Shown here: positions 38,455 to 52,304 of the stretch, piece after piece
How the letters are laid out: each line of letters starts with the position of its first letter
How positions within the stretch are numbered: position 1 is the first letter of the stretch
NCBI RefSeq assembly: GCF_964340395.1
Contig: NC_135557.1
Location: forward strand, 25,980,114 to 26,044,113
DNA from: Glandiceps talaboti
Taxonomy: Eukaryota > Hemichordata > Enteropneusta > Spengelidae
Direction: 5' to 3'
Length of the DNA: 64,000 bases
Notes under the pieces: model-generated
Databases searched by the model: none
The model's input: only the letters and a program-made list of their open reading frames with translations
What the model was told of the DNA's origin: nothing
Translations under genes and position numbers: made by a program

Positions 38455-40380
38455 ATAAAGGTAAACATTTAGTAAATTTATACATTTTCAATATACACTT
38501 ATCATGGCTCTTTGTATTTGCAGACAAAATTTTCAACAAGAAAGATACATGGAAACTAAGAATATGGCCTGGAGTTTAGTAGCAAAAATGGCAAACACAG
38601 AAAACCATACCTGCTAATTTAATATAATATGATGATACACATAATTAATGCTATATTTAGTATCTATTCAATGTCTAATTTTTTTAACAATACATTATCT
38701 ACAAGGACAGAGGAGAACTGAATTTTCATGTTGGCTGTCATCCTGGGACTATTTTTTATTTACACAGAATTAAAGGTGGAACAATTTGAAAAAATATCTT
38801 TGTTGGGGCCACTTATTAATAATATATTTTAAAGGTGTTACTATGACTTCCAATATATGCACTACACATACATGTACATTTGGTATGTATATGTGGGAGA
38901 ACAAACTAATCTTCTTGTTCTATTTTGACCCTCTTAATAGTTTCTTTGTCTAGTAAGACATAAAAATGTTGAAATTTGACACCTAATCTTTCAAAAAATA
39001 GGAAGTCTCTATTGTTTGTTCACTATTCTTTTAGGATACTTTTTACTTTTGTGTTTATTCTCCATTTTCCATTTTCATAATAGTTTTTTAAATGCCATAA
39101 TTTTGAATAAGCTACGCAGAGTTAGGTCATATGAAATTTCTTACCAAAAAGTAGATTTTACCTGTTAGGTTGCAAGATTGTTCTAATTTGATTTTCAATT
39201 GTAAACATATGATCTACATTGGATATTGTAATAAATTGTAGAAAGGTAAAACTAGAAATGGTTTTAATGCATTGGTATGTTTACTACACAGACATTACTA
39301 TTTTCCAGGTTGTCCACACTCCACTCATACCCAGTCCTTTATCAGTTTGTCGACCCATATACATATGCCATCAACCTGAACAAATGACCACTCCCAAGGC
39401 CATACACACAACACAGGTAAAGTTATTCAGATTTATCACCTGACTAGTTAATTAATTTGATAAGAAATATCAATTATACACTGACAGCTTTACTTGTGGG
39501 TGGGATAACCATTATTTCAATGTCCAGTGGGTGTTCCTCTTAGTGTCAGCACTCCCATAAATTACCCATCAATTAAGAGCTTCCTTCCACTTGTCACTGT
39601 TATATAACTGAGGGAGGTGTTGTCATTTAGAGGACAACCCACATTGCTGTATGGTTGCCACGACATACATTGAACACATGTTCAAGTTCAAAAATATACC
39701 AAACAGATGGTAATAACTGAGAGCTGTGCAAACAATGTGAATTTACAAATCTACTCACAATATCAAAAAACAAAACTGATGTACATGTTCATGGGGCTTT
39801 ATACTATATGGTTTACCATTTAGTTCATTTTTTTAAGGGAATAATTAATTTTAGACCTAGCTGTCCAAACCTGATTCATAAGTACTGTACCTATTTTAGC
39901 TCCAGGCTACTAGTATTTAATTTCTTTCTCTGCTTGCAAATGTTCAGGTCCAAAGTTTAGCAGAATAAATATGTGAACACAATGGTGTATACATGCACAT
40001 ACAATCTCATGGGTAAAACATAATAGTTACATATATTGATATTCAGGAATGAGACGTATCATTCGTAAACAGGAGAGACCCCATGTTCAATTCTAAAATG
40101 ACAGTAAACTGCTATCTTTAACAACTAGTGGTCTCTTGAAATATAGACATGCTAAAATGATTTTTTTGGGGGTAACCAGAACTGCTGGTATAAAGGACAT
40201 ATGAAAAAGATTAAGTTCCAATATTTATGTATTTATTTTTCATTACTTATTCTTGTTAAATTTAATATATATATTTTTTAGAGAAACACTAACAGTGTAC
40301 AATATTGAGAGTCTGTACCTTTCAACAAGTTACCATGTTGAAGTTATTGAAGTTGGGGGAGTAAACTTGGTCTTCAAACC
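38455..40380. other. PKNOX 5' intron, AT-rich unique sequence
   Basis: One plus-strand exon-like block at 39310-39416 (TTTTCCAG ... CACAG/GTAAAG) stays open for 36 codons but matches nothing I know. Nothing else seen. Confidence 0.4.
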
Positions 40381-41599
40381 AGAAATGTGTATATGAAGTC
40401 ACCCTAAAACCCGATTTGCGGTGTCCACACTTCGACTTCGTACTGTAAACAGTGGACGCAACTACAACATTCCGTACAAGCCCTACAACCTACGAGCTCT
40501 GAAACTGAGCACAAACGTAAACAATAAACATGGCGCGGTTTTGCACATGAGGCTCGCAGCCGATATATATATCATGCATACATGCAGGTTAGCATGCAGC
40601 ATACAGGTTAATGGACAACGCGAAAGATCGAGAATTCGAAAACCTGTCCGAACATCCGCCATTTTCACCGGCGTATGTACGTGATGCCGTGTTTCACAGT
40701 TTGCTATACTGCAGGGCAACTCAGACTTAATGATCAACCACCGCACAAATCGCCATATTGGATGCTGTTATCGTCAGGGAATTGCTACAAAAAAATCTGC
40801 GAAAATGTAGCTAATTACGACACTAAAAAACAGCGTTTACGTATTCTGTTGACCCTCTGGGTTACACATAATGCATTTGTAACAGTTAGTGACTACATTT
40901 CAAAGTAGATCGTCGGTATTTCAATCACGTTTCCATTTGAAGCACAGCGCGAAGAGCAATCTCGTCGCCGACTAGTAACACAACAAAAGCAACAAAAGCG
41001 CTGGCACATTTTCCAGCGAGTATTCAGAAGTGGGTACGCCAGCGATCGACAAAACAGAAGGCGTCAAAATTCACTTTACAACGTGTGTGGATGCGATCAG
41101 GCCATATGGAAAGCAGCCGCAATAAATCTGACATTGTCTAACACCTCTAAATGTCATCTATATACACAAACGAGAGGGCTGAACTTAAGAGAAGAGCGAT
41201 CTATTCGTTTTGAATTATGTCCGGTTGTAACACAGATCGATTTCATCTTGCAGCGTGATAGACAATTTCAGTTTTTGAGACCCTCAACTAATCGTGGATA
41301 TTTTTACCCCCAATGATTTTCAATTGGGGACGGAGGCTAAAGGTGCAAATCAAACGACTCGACTACCTGCATATGCCAATTTGCAGTCCCTAAATAATTC
41401 GCGGTTGTGGGGTTTGGGCGACATTGACTGACATCTTACCTTATCTGTCACTCTTCGTCAACGGACGCTGCCGCTTTTTGGCGGCCGTCAATTTACAACA
41501 ACGGCCCCCAAGTGATTGACACCTATCACGTGATATCTTTGAATAATGTCTACCGGTCATGAATAATTCATCAGTGGGTGGGATTTTAGCTCATTTCAT

Positions 41600-41600
<1 letters not shown>
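40380..41600 (-). promoter_or_regulatory. Putative PKNOX promoter and 5' non-coding exon region
   Basis: This block has clearly more CpG dinucleotides than its AT-rich surroundings. It holds YY1-like motifs (ATGGCGCGG near 40530; GCCATTTT near 40657), an E-box TCACGTGA near 41526, and a PBX/PREP-type TGATTGACAC at 41513-41522. A strong minus-strand donor ends a possible non-coding exon at 41440. ORFs of 77-87 codons in the block look like chance products of its base composition. The assignment is inferred from position about 4-5 kb upstream of the first coding exon. Confidence 0.45.
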
Positions 41601-42787
<1,187 letters not shown>

Positions 42788-42917
42788 TTTCCCTCTAGGC
42801 CTATCAGATGTCATATGATCTTCTGAACTGGCAGAATTATTATAAACACAGACAAATCCAAACAACAGATAATTTTAAAGATATTTCAGAACTTAATTTC
42901 AAGTACAAAATATCTAC

Positions 42918-42984
42918 TGATTCACTTAGCTAATGAGTTTGATACTTACTACCAAGTATCGAACTCATTAGCTAAGTGAATCTG
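42918..42984. repeat. Short palindrome with about 30-bp arms
   Basis: GATTCACTTAGCTAATGAGT is mirrored as ACTCATTAGCTAAGTGAATC around a TACTACCA loop. Confidence 0.85.
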
Positions 42985-43012
42985 AATTGAAATGAACGAT
43001 AAGAACACTTGG

Positions 43013-43043
<31 letters not shown>

Positions 43044-43126
43044 CATACATACATACATACATACATACATACATACATACATACATACATACATACATAC
43101 ATACATACATACATACATACATACAA
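43013..43126. repeat. (ATAC)n microsatellite
   Basis: Perfect tetranucleotide run of about 28 units. Confidence 0.97.
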
Positions 43127-44605
43127 TATGTAAATACTATCTCCCACAGATGAGCAAATACACTGATCACATGACTTCAGGGTGATATTAAATTTATTCA
43201 CAATCCTTGCATACATTCACATATGGCATCCATATGTCCTATGTACAGGAATCACAGACAAGTATACAGTGTTAGTTATCTGTACAGGAATATAAGAGAA
43301 CCATGTGAAATGTGACACACAAGTTATACCTGTACAATCCCACAATACATATTGTTCAACAATTCTCTGTGTGTGCCCAAATTTCTACTTATATTACTAA
43401 CAGTCATATCAGATAGTAATCTTTTTACATGGCAATATTTTACAATATCAGGTCAATAATAATTCATTCTTGTATCACGATCAAGGGTTCTATTATGAAT
43501 AACATTTTGCCTGTTCAGGTTGACAGGTTTTGTCAAACTGTTCGTTATTATACTCAATATGAAAAAGACTGTATTTTACAGTATTTTATTGTAGCTGAAA
43601 ACTAGACTGGGAGATTAGCTTGGATACTAGTCTAGACTGGGAGATTAGCTTGGATACTAGTCTAGACTGGGAGATTAGCTTGGATACTAGTATAGTGATA
43701 AAATGAAATTCCAATTTTATAGATGGAAAAATTATAATGTACTGTGCACTGTAAGTTCAAAGTTTTCTTGAATGTCCTTACATGCTAGCTAGATTTTTGT
43801 AGTGTGGAACCCAGAGTAGTCTGTGTAAGGTACATGTATGCAGTTACAGGGCGCCCTCACACAGCGGTCAGGCTGGTGAGGATGAGTGACACAATATATC
43901 TTACAGTCAAGATCCAGAGGTGTATGCATATGGATCAGATGAATTTCAATGTGGTCTCATATATTCAAAGATCAGGTTGATGTTTATATACCATCTCTTC
44001 ACAAGGTAAACTGAAGTACCGGTAGTACAGTAGTATGGTAGTACGATAGTATGGTAGTATGGTAGTACGGTAGAGGTAAAGTTACCTTATTGAAATCTAG
44101 TTGGAAACACCTAACAGTACGTAGACTGGTGTAAATAGATGGGAGATGGTATCCACAGTATACTAAAGTGTAAACCTAATCAAGTTATCTCTACTGCATC
44201 ATTCACATAATTATAAGTTTACATAATTTAGAAATTTACTGATCTTAAAAGTAACATCATACTATGTTATTGATTAGTACACATCATACTATGCTATTGA
44301 TTAGTACACATCATAGTATGCTATTGATTAGTACACATGATTTCAATATTTCATTATCAAAGAAGTGTATTCATAGCATTTTAACTGATGAAAAACTTTC
44401 AAAAATTACAACACATTCAGTGACAGAAACTTTGGCAGACTTCTTTTCTCACTGCTTGGTGAAAATGTGTTATATGAAAACAGAAACAGAGAACACTAAT
44501 GTGGTTCTAGTGTATCGATGTCATAGTGTCATTTTCTATCAATAAAGTAACAGTTACACTGTTTGTCCTTTGAGAAAGATCCTGTTTCCTTGAAATTATG
44601 ACCTA
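43127..44605. other. Intergenic, AT-rich, with small local repeats
   Basis: 30-bp repeat (three copies) at 43603-43690, AGTATGGTAGTACG repeats at 44025-44075 and a 25-bp ATTGATTAGTACACATCATA repeat at 44265-44340. No gene recognised. Confidence 0.5.
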
Positions 44606-44607
44606 TA

Positions 44608-44820
44608 CCATAGACAGTGGAGGGGAAATATAGACACTGGAGGGGAAATATAGACAGTGGAGGGGAAACACAGACAGTGGAGGGGAAATACAGACAGTGG
44701 AGGGGAAACACAGACAGTGGAGGGGAAATACAGACAGTGGAGGGGAAATATAGACAGTGGAGGGGAAATACAGACAGTGGAGGGGAAATATAGACACTGG
44801 GGGAAAATATAGACAGTGTG
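44608..44820. repeat. 20-bp minisatellite, about ten copies
   Basis: Unit TAGACAGTGGAGGGGAAATA with T/C variation at the start. Confidence 0.93.
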
Positions 44821-45159
44821 TACACAAGGACCAGCGAAACAGCAGCATGTAGCCAAACGATAATGCAGTGTAACTTTAAGATAATTCCCTCACTATATCA
44901 ACTGATATCAATTCCAATTTCTTTCAACTGAAGAGGATAACGATATAAAATCCACTTATGGTCGTCTTCAAGTCATCTTGCTGTAGAGGTAATGTGTTAC
45001 TTTTATTTCTATGTTTTCAACTGATCTTACAAATATCAGAACTCAAAATGTCTTCAGCATAGGTTTACATGATTTATTAAAATTATTGAAAAGAATGGTG
45101 AAGCTGTACTGTAAATGCCATCATGGTATTATCTTGATATTGAGGGTGTCTTTCCTTCT

Positions 45160-45298
45160 ATTTCACTATTTGGATTTCACTGTGGCGTCTTTCACCTACT
45201 ATTTGGATTTCACTGTGGCGTCTTTCACCTACTATTTGGATTTTACTGTGGTGTCTTTCACCTACTATTTGGATTTCACTGTGGCGTCTTCATATACC
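45160..45298. repeat. 33-bp repeat, four copies
   Basis: Unit TATTTGGATTTCACTGTGGC plus GTCTTTCACCTAC, downstream of the 185-aa gene. Confidence 0.92.
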
Positions 45299-45417
45299 AT
45301 TACCAGTATATCTTATATCATCAGTTTTTACATAGACCTTATATGTGTAGGGTCTATGGTTTTTGCAATGTAATAAACTAGTGTAGGACAAGATAGCATA
45401 AGATAGACACTGCCTCG

Positions 45418-45975
45418 TCATCTTGATGTTGAGGTGACTTGTTTCTTTCTATTAGCAATTGCTGCTGCAAGTCTAGCTTTCTCATTCTCTGTCTCTTTTT
45501 TCTTGGCAAGACTCTCAAGTCGTCTCTTCTCCCTCATTTTCTGGGCCATCATTTTCCTGTCTTCAGCCGTCTTTGTTTTGGGTACAGCAACAGTGGCCTC
45601 AGTATTTCCATTCTGTGAATCAACTTTAGCAATCTTTGTGACTGTATTGTCTTTATTTTCAAATTTACGCTTTCTTTTTTTCACTTTGACGATGGGGAAG
45701 GGATGCGTCAGAGGTGGTTCATTCCTATCATCAGCAGTTAAAATAGCTTCCTGGTACTCTTCATTCAACTCTGCATCATACATCCTGTTTTGTGGAAATA
45801 ACTCTTCATACTCTTCTGGTCCTAACGTATACTGGTCCTCATCATCTATGTAACGTTGTGTTTTCTCTGTATACTGTGCTGCACTTTCTGTATAATGTTC
45901 TGTACATGGTTCAGTTCTCTTCATATACTGTTCATCAGACTCTGTACGCTGTAGTAAAGTTATGTTTTCAGCCAT
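45418..45975 (-). CDS. Uncharacterised basic coiled-coil-like protein, 185 aa
   Basis: One uninterrupted coding exon. It starts at MAENITLLQRT, preceded by a TTTTACAG acceptor at 46016, so a 5' non-coding exon is expected upstream. The N-terminal half is acidic and tyrosine-rich (repeated QYTE/HYTE-like motifs, then DDEDQYTLGPEEYEELFPQ). A sharp switch follows to a lysine/arginine cluster (VKVKKRKRKF), a likely nuclear localisation signal. A charged helix at about 140-180 (MREKRRLESLAKKKETENE) suggests a coiled coil. I do not recognise the family. The region between this gene and TMEM218 looks like a shared divergent promoter. Composition argues for a nuclear or nucleolar protein. Confidence 0.7.
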   Translation of the reverse strand: MAENITLLQRTESDEQYMKRTEPCTEHYTESAAQYTEKTQRYIDDEDQYTLGPEEYEELFPQNRMYDAELNEEYQEAILTADDRNEPPLTHPFPIVKVKKRKRKFENKDNTVTKIAKVDSQNGNTEATVAVPKTKTAEDRKMMAQKMREKRRLESLAKKKETENEKARLAAAIANRKKQVTSTSR

Positions 45976-46014
45976 TATAGATTTACAAATTGTGGAGAAC
46001 TTGTGTAGAGATAA

Positions 46015-46378
46015 CCTGTAAAACAAATGAATTCAAAATATTTGATATTCATCCATTGTCATTACGTAAAAAATACTTGACGAAAAGTGCTTCAATTTGG
46101 TGTGTAAATTAACATAACTATTCAATGCTAACTTCAATATTACATCACACATAACATAACCTTAAACAAGGTATTCGTAAATCTACAGAACAAAGAGACA
46201 ACGTGTTTCTGATTGCTTGGTAGGACTGATGTCATCTTGCTTACACTTATCACATGCCTCAATTCTGATTTGTTTACAGGTGGCCTGTCTACAACAATCG
46301 GAATCAAGAATTTGGAAAACTCTGTCTGTACAGTGTCACACTGCACCAGAACTGATGAAAATAAATAACACATGCATG

Positions 46379-46460
<82 letters not shown>

Positions 46461-46728
46461 CACATGCACTTACATATACACATCAAACAAACATGAAATA
46501 CATAACCACACATATACATGTACATGCAATGGAATATAATATAATATACACATACATGAAATATATAAACACATACACACACAAACATATACATAAATGA
46601 AATATGAGCACATATACACACATAAAATATATAAACACATACATACACAATATATATACAGTATATAGTATACATGTATACATATATAATATACACACAC
46701 ACACACACACACGCACACACACGCACGC

Positions 46729-46795
<67 letters not shown>

Positions 46796-47785
46796 TATAT
46801 ACACAAATGAAATATATAAATATTGATTGACAATTTAACAAGTGTCTAGAAATCAATATAATCTAGAATTCACTCTACTTTCTATATATCTACTTATAGA
46901 ATTCTCAAGTTTCATATTTTCACTATTTCGATGTTGGTCAATAGTTTCCAACCTGTTGTGGTATACAAATTACAAAATTATTTCATACGTATAAATCATC
47001 AGAGTTCAATAACCTATAACTTATAAGAGTTGCCTTTGTTTGCCATCCATGTGCTTTAGTGTGTGTTGTGTCGTCATCGAAAATTCGTATAAAAATACCG
47101 ACTATTTAATTTCAAAGTATTTAGTTACACGTCAGATTAGTTAGATAACATTTACGTTGACTTACTCACCTCTCACCCCTTACCAAGTTGAGATATCGCG
47201 GTAAATTGGGGATGACAAGGGAAGTGTTATTGTCAATGGCTGCTCAGCTGCCCTTGGGTGAATTTCCTTACAGCAAATGTCATTGGTCTTCTTGTGGACT
47301 ACATGCAAAAGAATGAACCAATGAAATGCTCTGTACTAAGTTACAAAAGGTCACACCATATGCGCATGTCGGAGGTCACATTTTTCCAGGGCTCCACGTT
47401 TGAAAACAAGATCTAAGGACAGTTTGGTGATATTTTGCAAGATTACACTGATTTTTAGAACGGATTAACTACTAAAATTGGCACAGTTGATACATTTTCA
47501 AGTTGTATACGAAACAATGTAAAGTCAATACTCACAGATGTTTCGTCGATCGCAGAGTTGGACATTTTGACAGTGTGAAGGGTCGTATTATTATTATTGG
47601 CCGAGACTGGGCCGTAAGAATTTGCCTATTTTCCTGTGGAAGACGTGTTTTTGGAATGTAAGACGAAGACCTGGCCATGACCTTATTGAGAAAGCCGTCC
47701 TCTGTTCGCTAAATCATTCGGTTGTGTTGTTTTTTTGTACTTTTTTGGCCCACTTTGGTAATTTTACTGAACGGCGTCTGTAACT
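46015..47785. promoter_or_regulatory. Divergent intergenic region between the 185-aa gene and TMEM218
   Basis: Holds the first intron and a non-coding exon of the minus-strand gene and the TMEM218 promoter. Minus-strand donor candidates end exons at 47170 (GTGAGT) and 47536 (GTGAGTATTG). The first half contains long CA microsatellites. The last 600 bases are less AT-rich and carry scattered CpGs, fitting a bidirectional promoter. Start sites cannot be placed from sequence alone. Confidence 0.4.
46377..46800. repeat. Two (CA)n microsatellites with CA/TA-rich linker
   Basis: 46379-46463 and 46691-46794 are nearly pure CA, with a degenerate CACATA linker between. Confidence 0.96.
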
Positions 47786-47793
47786 ATGGCAAC
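47780..47793 (+). promoter_or_regulatory. RFX X-box-like motif overlapping the TMEM218 start codon
   Basis: GTAACTATGGCAAC fits the X-box pattern GTHNYYATRRNAAC bound by RFX factors, the master regulators of ciliary genes. The central ATG is the TMEM218 initiation codon. The motif is seen directly; its function is inferred from the ciliary role of the gene. Confidence 0.55.
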
Positions 47794-47892
47794 AGTACTT
47801 GGTGTTGGAGTAGGAATCTTCATACTTGCCTTTATATGGACATTGACTTTTGCCCTGTGTCTTTTCTTCTCTAGGTCACAGGGGGGACTCAA
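47786..47892 (+). CDS. Tmem218: TMEM218 exon 1
   Basis: Encodes MATVLGVGVGIFILAFIW, then a hydrophobic stretch ending LFFSRSQGGLK. The donor AAGTAAGT leaves two bases of the Lys codon. The start codon sits inside a 14-base X-box-like motif (47780-47793). Confidence 0.93.
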
Positions 47893-50800
47893 GTAAGTTT
47901 TACATTATTTTTAAAATAATTACAAAGACAGATCAGATGTATCTGACAGTAATTCTTGAAATGACCTCAATGTGTTCTTTCTAGTGCTGTAAAAATTTGG
48001 CCACTTTTTGCTGCTCTTTGTCTCCCCAGCAAGGCTATGTTGTCTCTAACTTACATTTTTTGGTGAAAGTGGAGACTCCAAAGAGATGTATCTTGTTTGC
48101 ATGCATTGGTTTAGACTTGTCAATCACCTGCTACACAGTGTATACAGATACTATACTACTACTAGTAGTATATGCTGACCAATGCTTTTAAACAAATGAG
48201 ATATAGTATATTGATTGATATTCCCAACAGACAGACTAAAAGGAGTAAAATCCACTGATATCAATAAAACTCAATGTGCTCATGATATGCAAAACTTTGC
48301 AAATATTCCCAGATTTCTCCCTCTGCTACTGGGTTTTCAAAACCTTAGTGAAACACTGTTACATGTCAGTGTTTAAAAACCTGCAAAGTTGAATTTTTAT
48401 GAGCCCATTCACTTTATTTCTCTGTTTACTTTTTTTTCATGTACCATAACATACCATAATTCATAACATACCACTCTATAGATGCTGTATTTATGCTTCT
48501 GTTTCATCTATTATTATTTTCTACTCACTTTATCTAAGACTGTCAGATATTGTTTATTTGACCCCCGAGTGTCTGTGGTAAGTTACACTTGATCTAAGAG
48601 TGTCAAATATTATTTATTTGACCTCTAAGTGTCTGTGGTAAGTTACAATGCATGGATAAACATGGCATGGAGATATATAGTGTGGTAGATATGGTATTAG
48701 GTGAGAAATGAGACTGAAAGGTTCATCATTGTCTACATAGTCCATATATCACCTGTACTGTGTTCAGCTAATAGTTAAAGGCCCACAAGCTGAGTTTATT
48801 TGGTTCTAGTCGTAATTTTTGCTGCATTTCTGTAAATACTCGCAGTATTCATGTACACTTAACCATCATTTGCAATTGACTGAACTCCAACCTGGTATTA
48901 GGATATAACTTATATACAATTTTATGATGTACATCCCTACTATGCAGCCAACTGTTCTAACATGCCAACAGAAATTGTAATGTCATAAAAAGTATTCCTT
49001 AATATTAACATTATACTAGAATAGTTAAATAAAAGTTTTATGAATGTATTTCCTCTTGAGTAAAAACTCAACTTGTGCCACTTTAACAGGAGAACCAACA
49101 ATGATGAAACTTTCAGTCTACAGTAAAATAGATAGATAGCTATTATGGTTCATGTACAATGGAGGGAGAGATAGCTATTATGGTTCTATACGTCATGTAC
49201 AATGGAGGGAGAGATAGCTATTATGGTTCTATACGTCATGTACAATGGAGGGAGAGATAGCTATTATGGTTCTGTATGTCATGTACAATGGAGGGAGAGA
49301 TAGCCATTATGGTTCTGTATGTCATGTACAATGGAGGGAGAGATAGCTATTATGGTTCTGTATGTCATGTACAATGGAGGGAGAGATAGCCATTATGGTT
49401 CTGTATGTCATGTACAATGGAGGGAGAGATAGCTATTATGGTTCTGTATGTCATGTACAATGGAGGGAGAGATAGCTATTATGGTTCTGTATGTCATGTA
49501 CAATGGAGGGAGAGATAGCTATTATGGTTCTGTATGTCATGTACAATGGAGGGAGAGATAGCTATTATGGTTCTATACGTCATGTACAATGGAGGGAGAG
49601 ATAGCTATTATGGTTCTGTATGTCATGTACAATGGAGGGAGAGATAGCCATTATGGTTCTATACGTCATGTACAATGGAGGGAGAGATAGCCATTATGGT
49701 TCTGTATGTCATGTACAATGGAGGGAGAGATAGCTATTATGGTTCTGTATGTCATGTACAATGGAGGGAGAGATAGCTATTATGGTTCTATACGTCATGT
49801 ACAATGGAGGGAGAGATAGCTATTATGGTTCTGTATGTCATGTACAATGGAGGGAGAGATAGCCATTATGGTTCATGTACAATGGAGGGAGAGATAGCTA
49901 TTATGGTTCTGTATGTCATGTACAATGGAGGGAGAGATAGCCATTAATGGTTCTGTACGTCATGTACAATGGAGGGAGAGATAGCTATTATGGTTCTGTA
50001 TGTCATGTACAATGGAGGGGAGTGAGGTACTAGATATGGCTGTTGCCATCTTACTAACCATAATATCTCTGGAAATATTTGCACCAAGAACTCCGACACA
50101 TCACTGTTCAGTCTCCATGGGAGGAACTATAGCAGAGCTGAATACTGATGTGCCAGAGTTCTCAGAGCATATATTTCCAGGACTAACTCAGTAATATCAT
50201 AATATTATTAGATGATACAATGTTGTAGAGAGAATGAAGGGAATGTAAGAAGTAGTTACTAGTTGATATCATGCAATTTGGTGGTATGTACTGATTTTAG
50301 GTGGTGTATGTAAAGTAGTGTAGGTAAATAGGAATGTGGACATCATGGTAATATCATTTATAGACAATGGACATCGTGGTAATATCATTTATAGACAATG
50401 GACATCATGGTAATATCATTTATAGACAATGGATGTCATTGTACAAGTAATATAATTTATAGACAATGGACATCATGGTAATATAATTTATAGACAAGGG
50501 ATGTCATAGTAATATAATTTATAGACAATGGACATCATGGTAATATAATTTATAGACAATGGATGTCATAGTAATATAATTTATAGACAATGGACATCAT
50601 GGTAATATAATTTATAGACAAGGGATGTCATTGTAATATAATTTATAGACAATGGACATCGTGGTAATATAATTTATAGACAATGGACGTCATAGTAATA
50701 TCATTTATAGACAATGGACATCGTGGTAATATAATTTATAGACAAGGGATTTCATTGTAATATAATTTATAGACAATGGACATCGTGGTAATATAATTTA

Positions 50801-52219
50801 TAGACAATGGACATCGTGGTAATATCATTTATAGACAAGGGATGTCATTGTAATATCATTTATAGACAATGGGCATCATGGTAATATCATTTATAGACAA
50901 TGGATGTCATAGTAATATCATTTATAGACAATAGACGTCATGGTAATATCATTTATAGACAATGGACGTCATTGTAATATCATTTATAGACAATGGATGT
51001 CATAGTAATATCATTTATAGACAACAGACGTCATGGTAATATCATTTATAGACAATGGACGTCATTGTAATATCATTTATAGACAATGGATGTCATGGTA
51101 ATATCATTTATAGACAATGGACATCATGGTAATATCATTTATAGACAATGGATGTCATGGTAATATCATTTATAGACAATAGACATCATGGTAATATCAT
51201 TTATAGACAATGGACGTCATTGTAATATCATTTATAGACAATGGATGTCATGGTAATATCATTTATAGACAATGGATGTCATGGTAATATCATTTATAGA
51301 CAATGGCTATCATGGTAATATCATTTATAGACAATGGACATCATGGTAATATCATTTATAGACAATGGACATCATGGTAATATTTATAGACAATAGTAGT
51401 TATTAATCAGATTTATTGACCTGAATAGATAAAACATTACTTGTAAGTACAGTGTATGTGCAACAATTGGTTGTGAGCCAAGAACTAATAAAAACTATGT
51501 TAGTATTTAATACTAGATAATCTGATTCCCCTACATATTATTTTGTTAAAGCTAAACTTTGTGATACAAATAGAAGTAGTAAGAGTAGTATGTTATTGAA
51601 TTGAAGCAAATCAAGTACTGGTATCTTTAAAAAAACGCCACTGAAAAGTCTCTTGTCACTTTCTTTCAGACACAAATGTGAAGAAACAAACACTTCACTT
51701 GGTTTTAGTTAAAATATCTTTATCACTTACAACAATTCTAGCTTTACTTTGATTAACATATTATATAGATAAGTTATATAAACACAGTCAATAACTGTCA
51801 CTCATTATAACACACTGTGATATTTTGGATTTCACTTACAACAATTCTAGCTTTACTTTGATTCACATATTATATAGATAAGTAGTATCACTGTGATATT
51901 TTGGATTTCCTTGTTTAGTGAGATCACTATCATTCATGCCATACATTAATTTAGACTGGCACCAATCACTTGGCAGATTTTTTTTTGTCACCTCATAATC
52001 TTCAAATGTTGTAAGTTTCGTTATTCATTTCTAGTTTTGTAAAGGAAATTGTCCAACTTAATAAAAAAATTCCAGTAACTATTAGTCTAGTATAAGCCTT
52101 CACCGGACTGTTTCACAAGCAGTCAGTCAGTCAGTAAATATATAACATTTCATACACGAGTTAGTAAATGACACAGTTGTGTTTTTAAAAAATGAAATTA
52201 TTCACACATGCATGCACAT

Positions 52220-52304
<85 letters not shown>

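Noticed and set aside
40421-41316. Three ORFs of 77-87 codons on the plus strand and one on the minus
   Set aside because: They lie in the CpG-containing promoter-like block where stop codons are rarer; no conserved motif.
46230-46350. Possible minus-strand exon reading CDTVQTEFSKFLIPIVVDRP between a GTGCAG acceptor and CACCT/GTAAAC
   Set aside because: No family match, and the frame cannot be tied to the downstream 185-aa gene, whose exon already has its own start.
50000-50194. 64-codon ORF after the 43-bp array
   Set aside because: Start lies in the repeat; no homology recognised; intronic to TMEM218.
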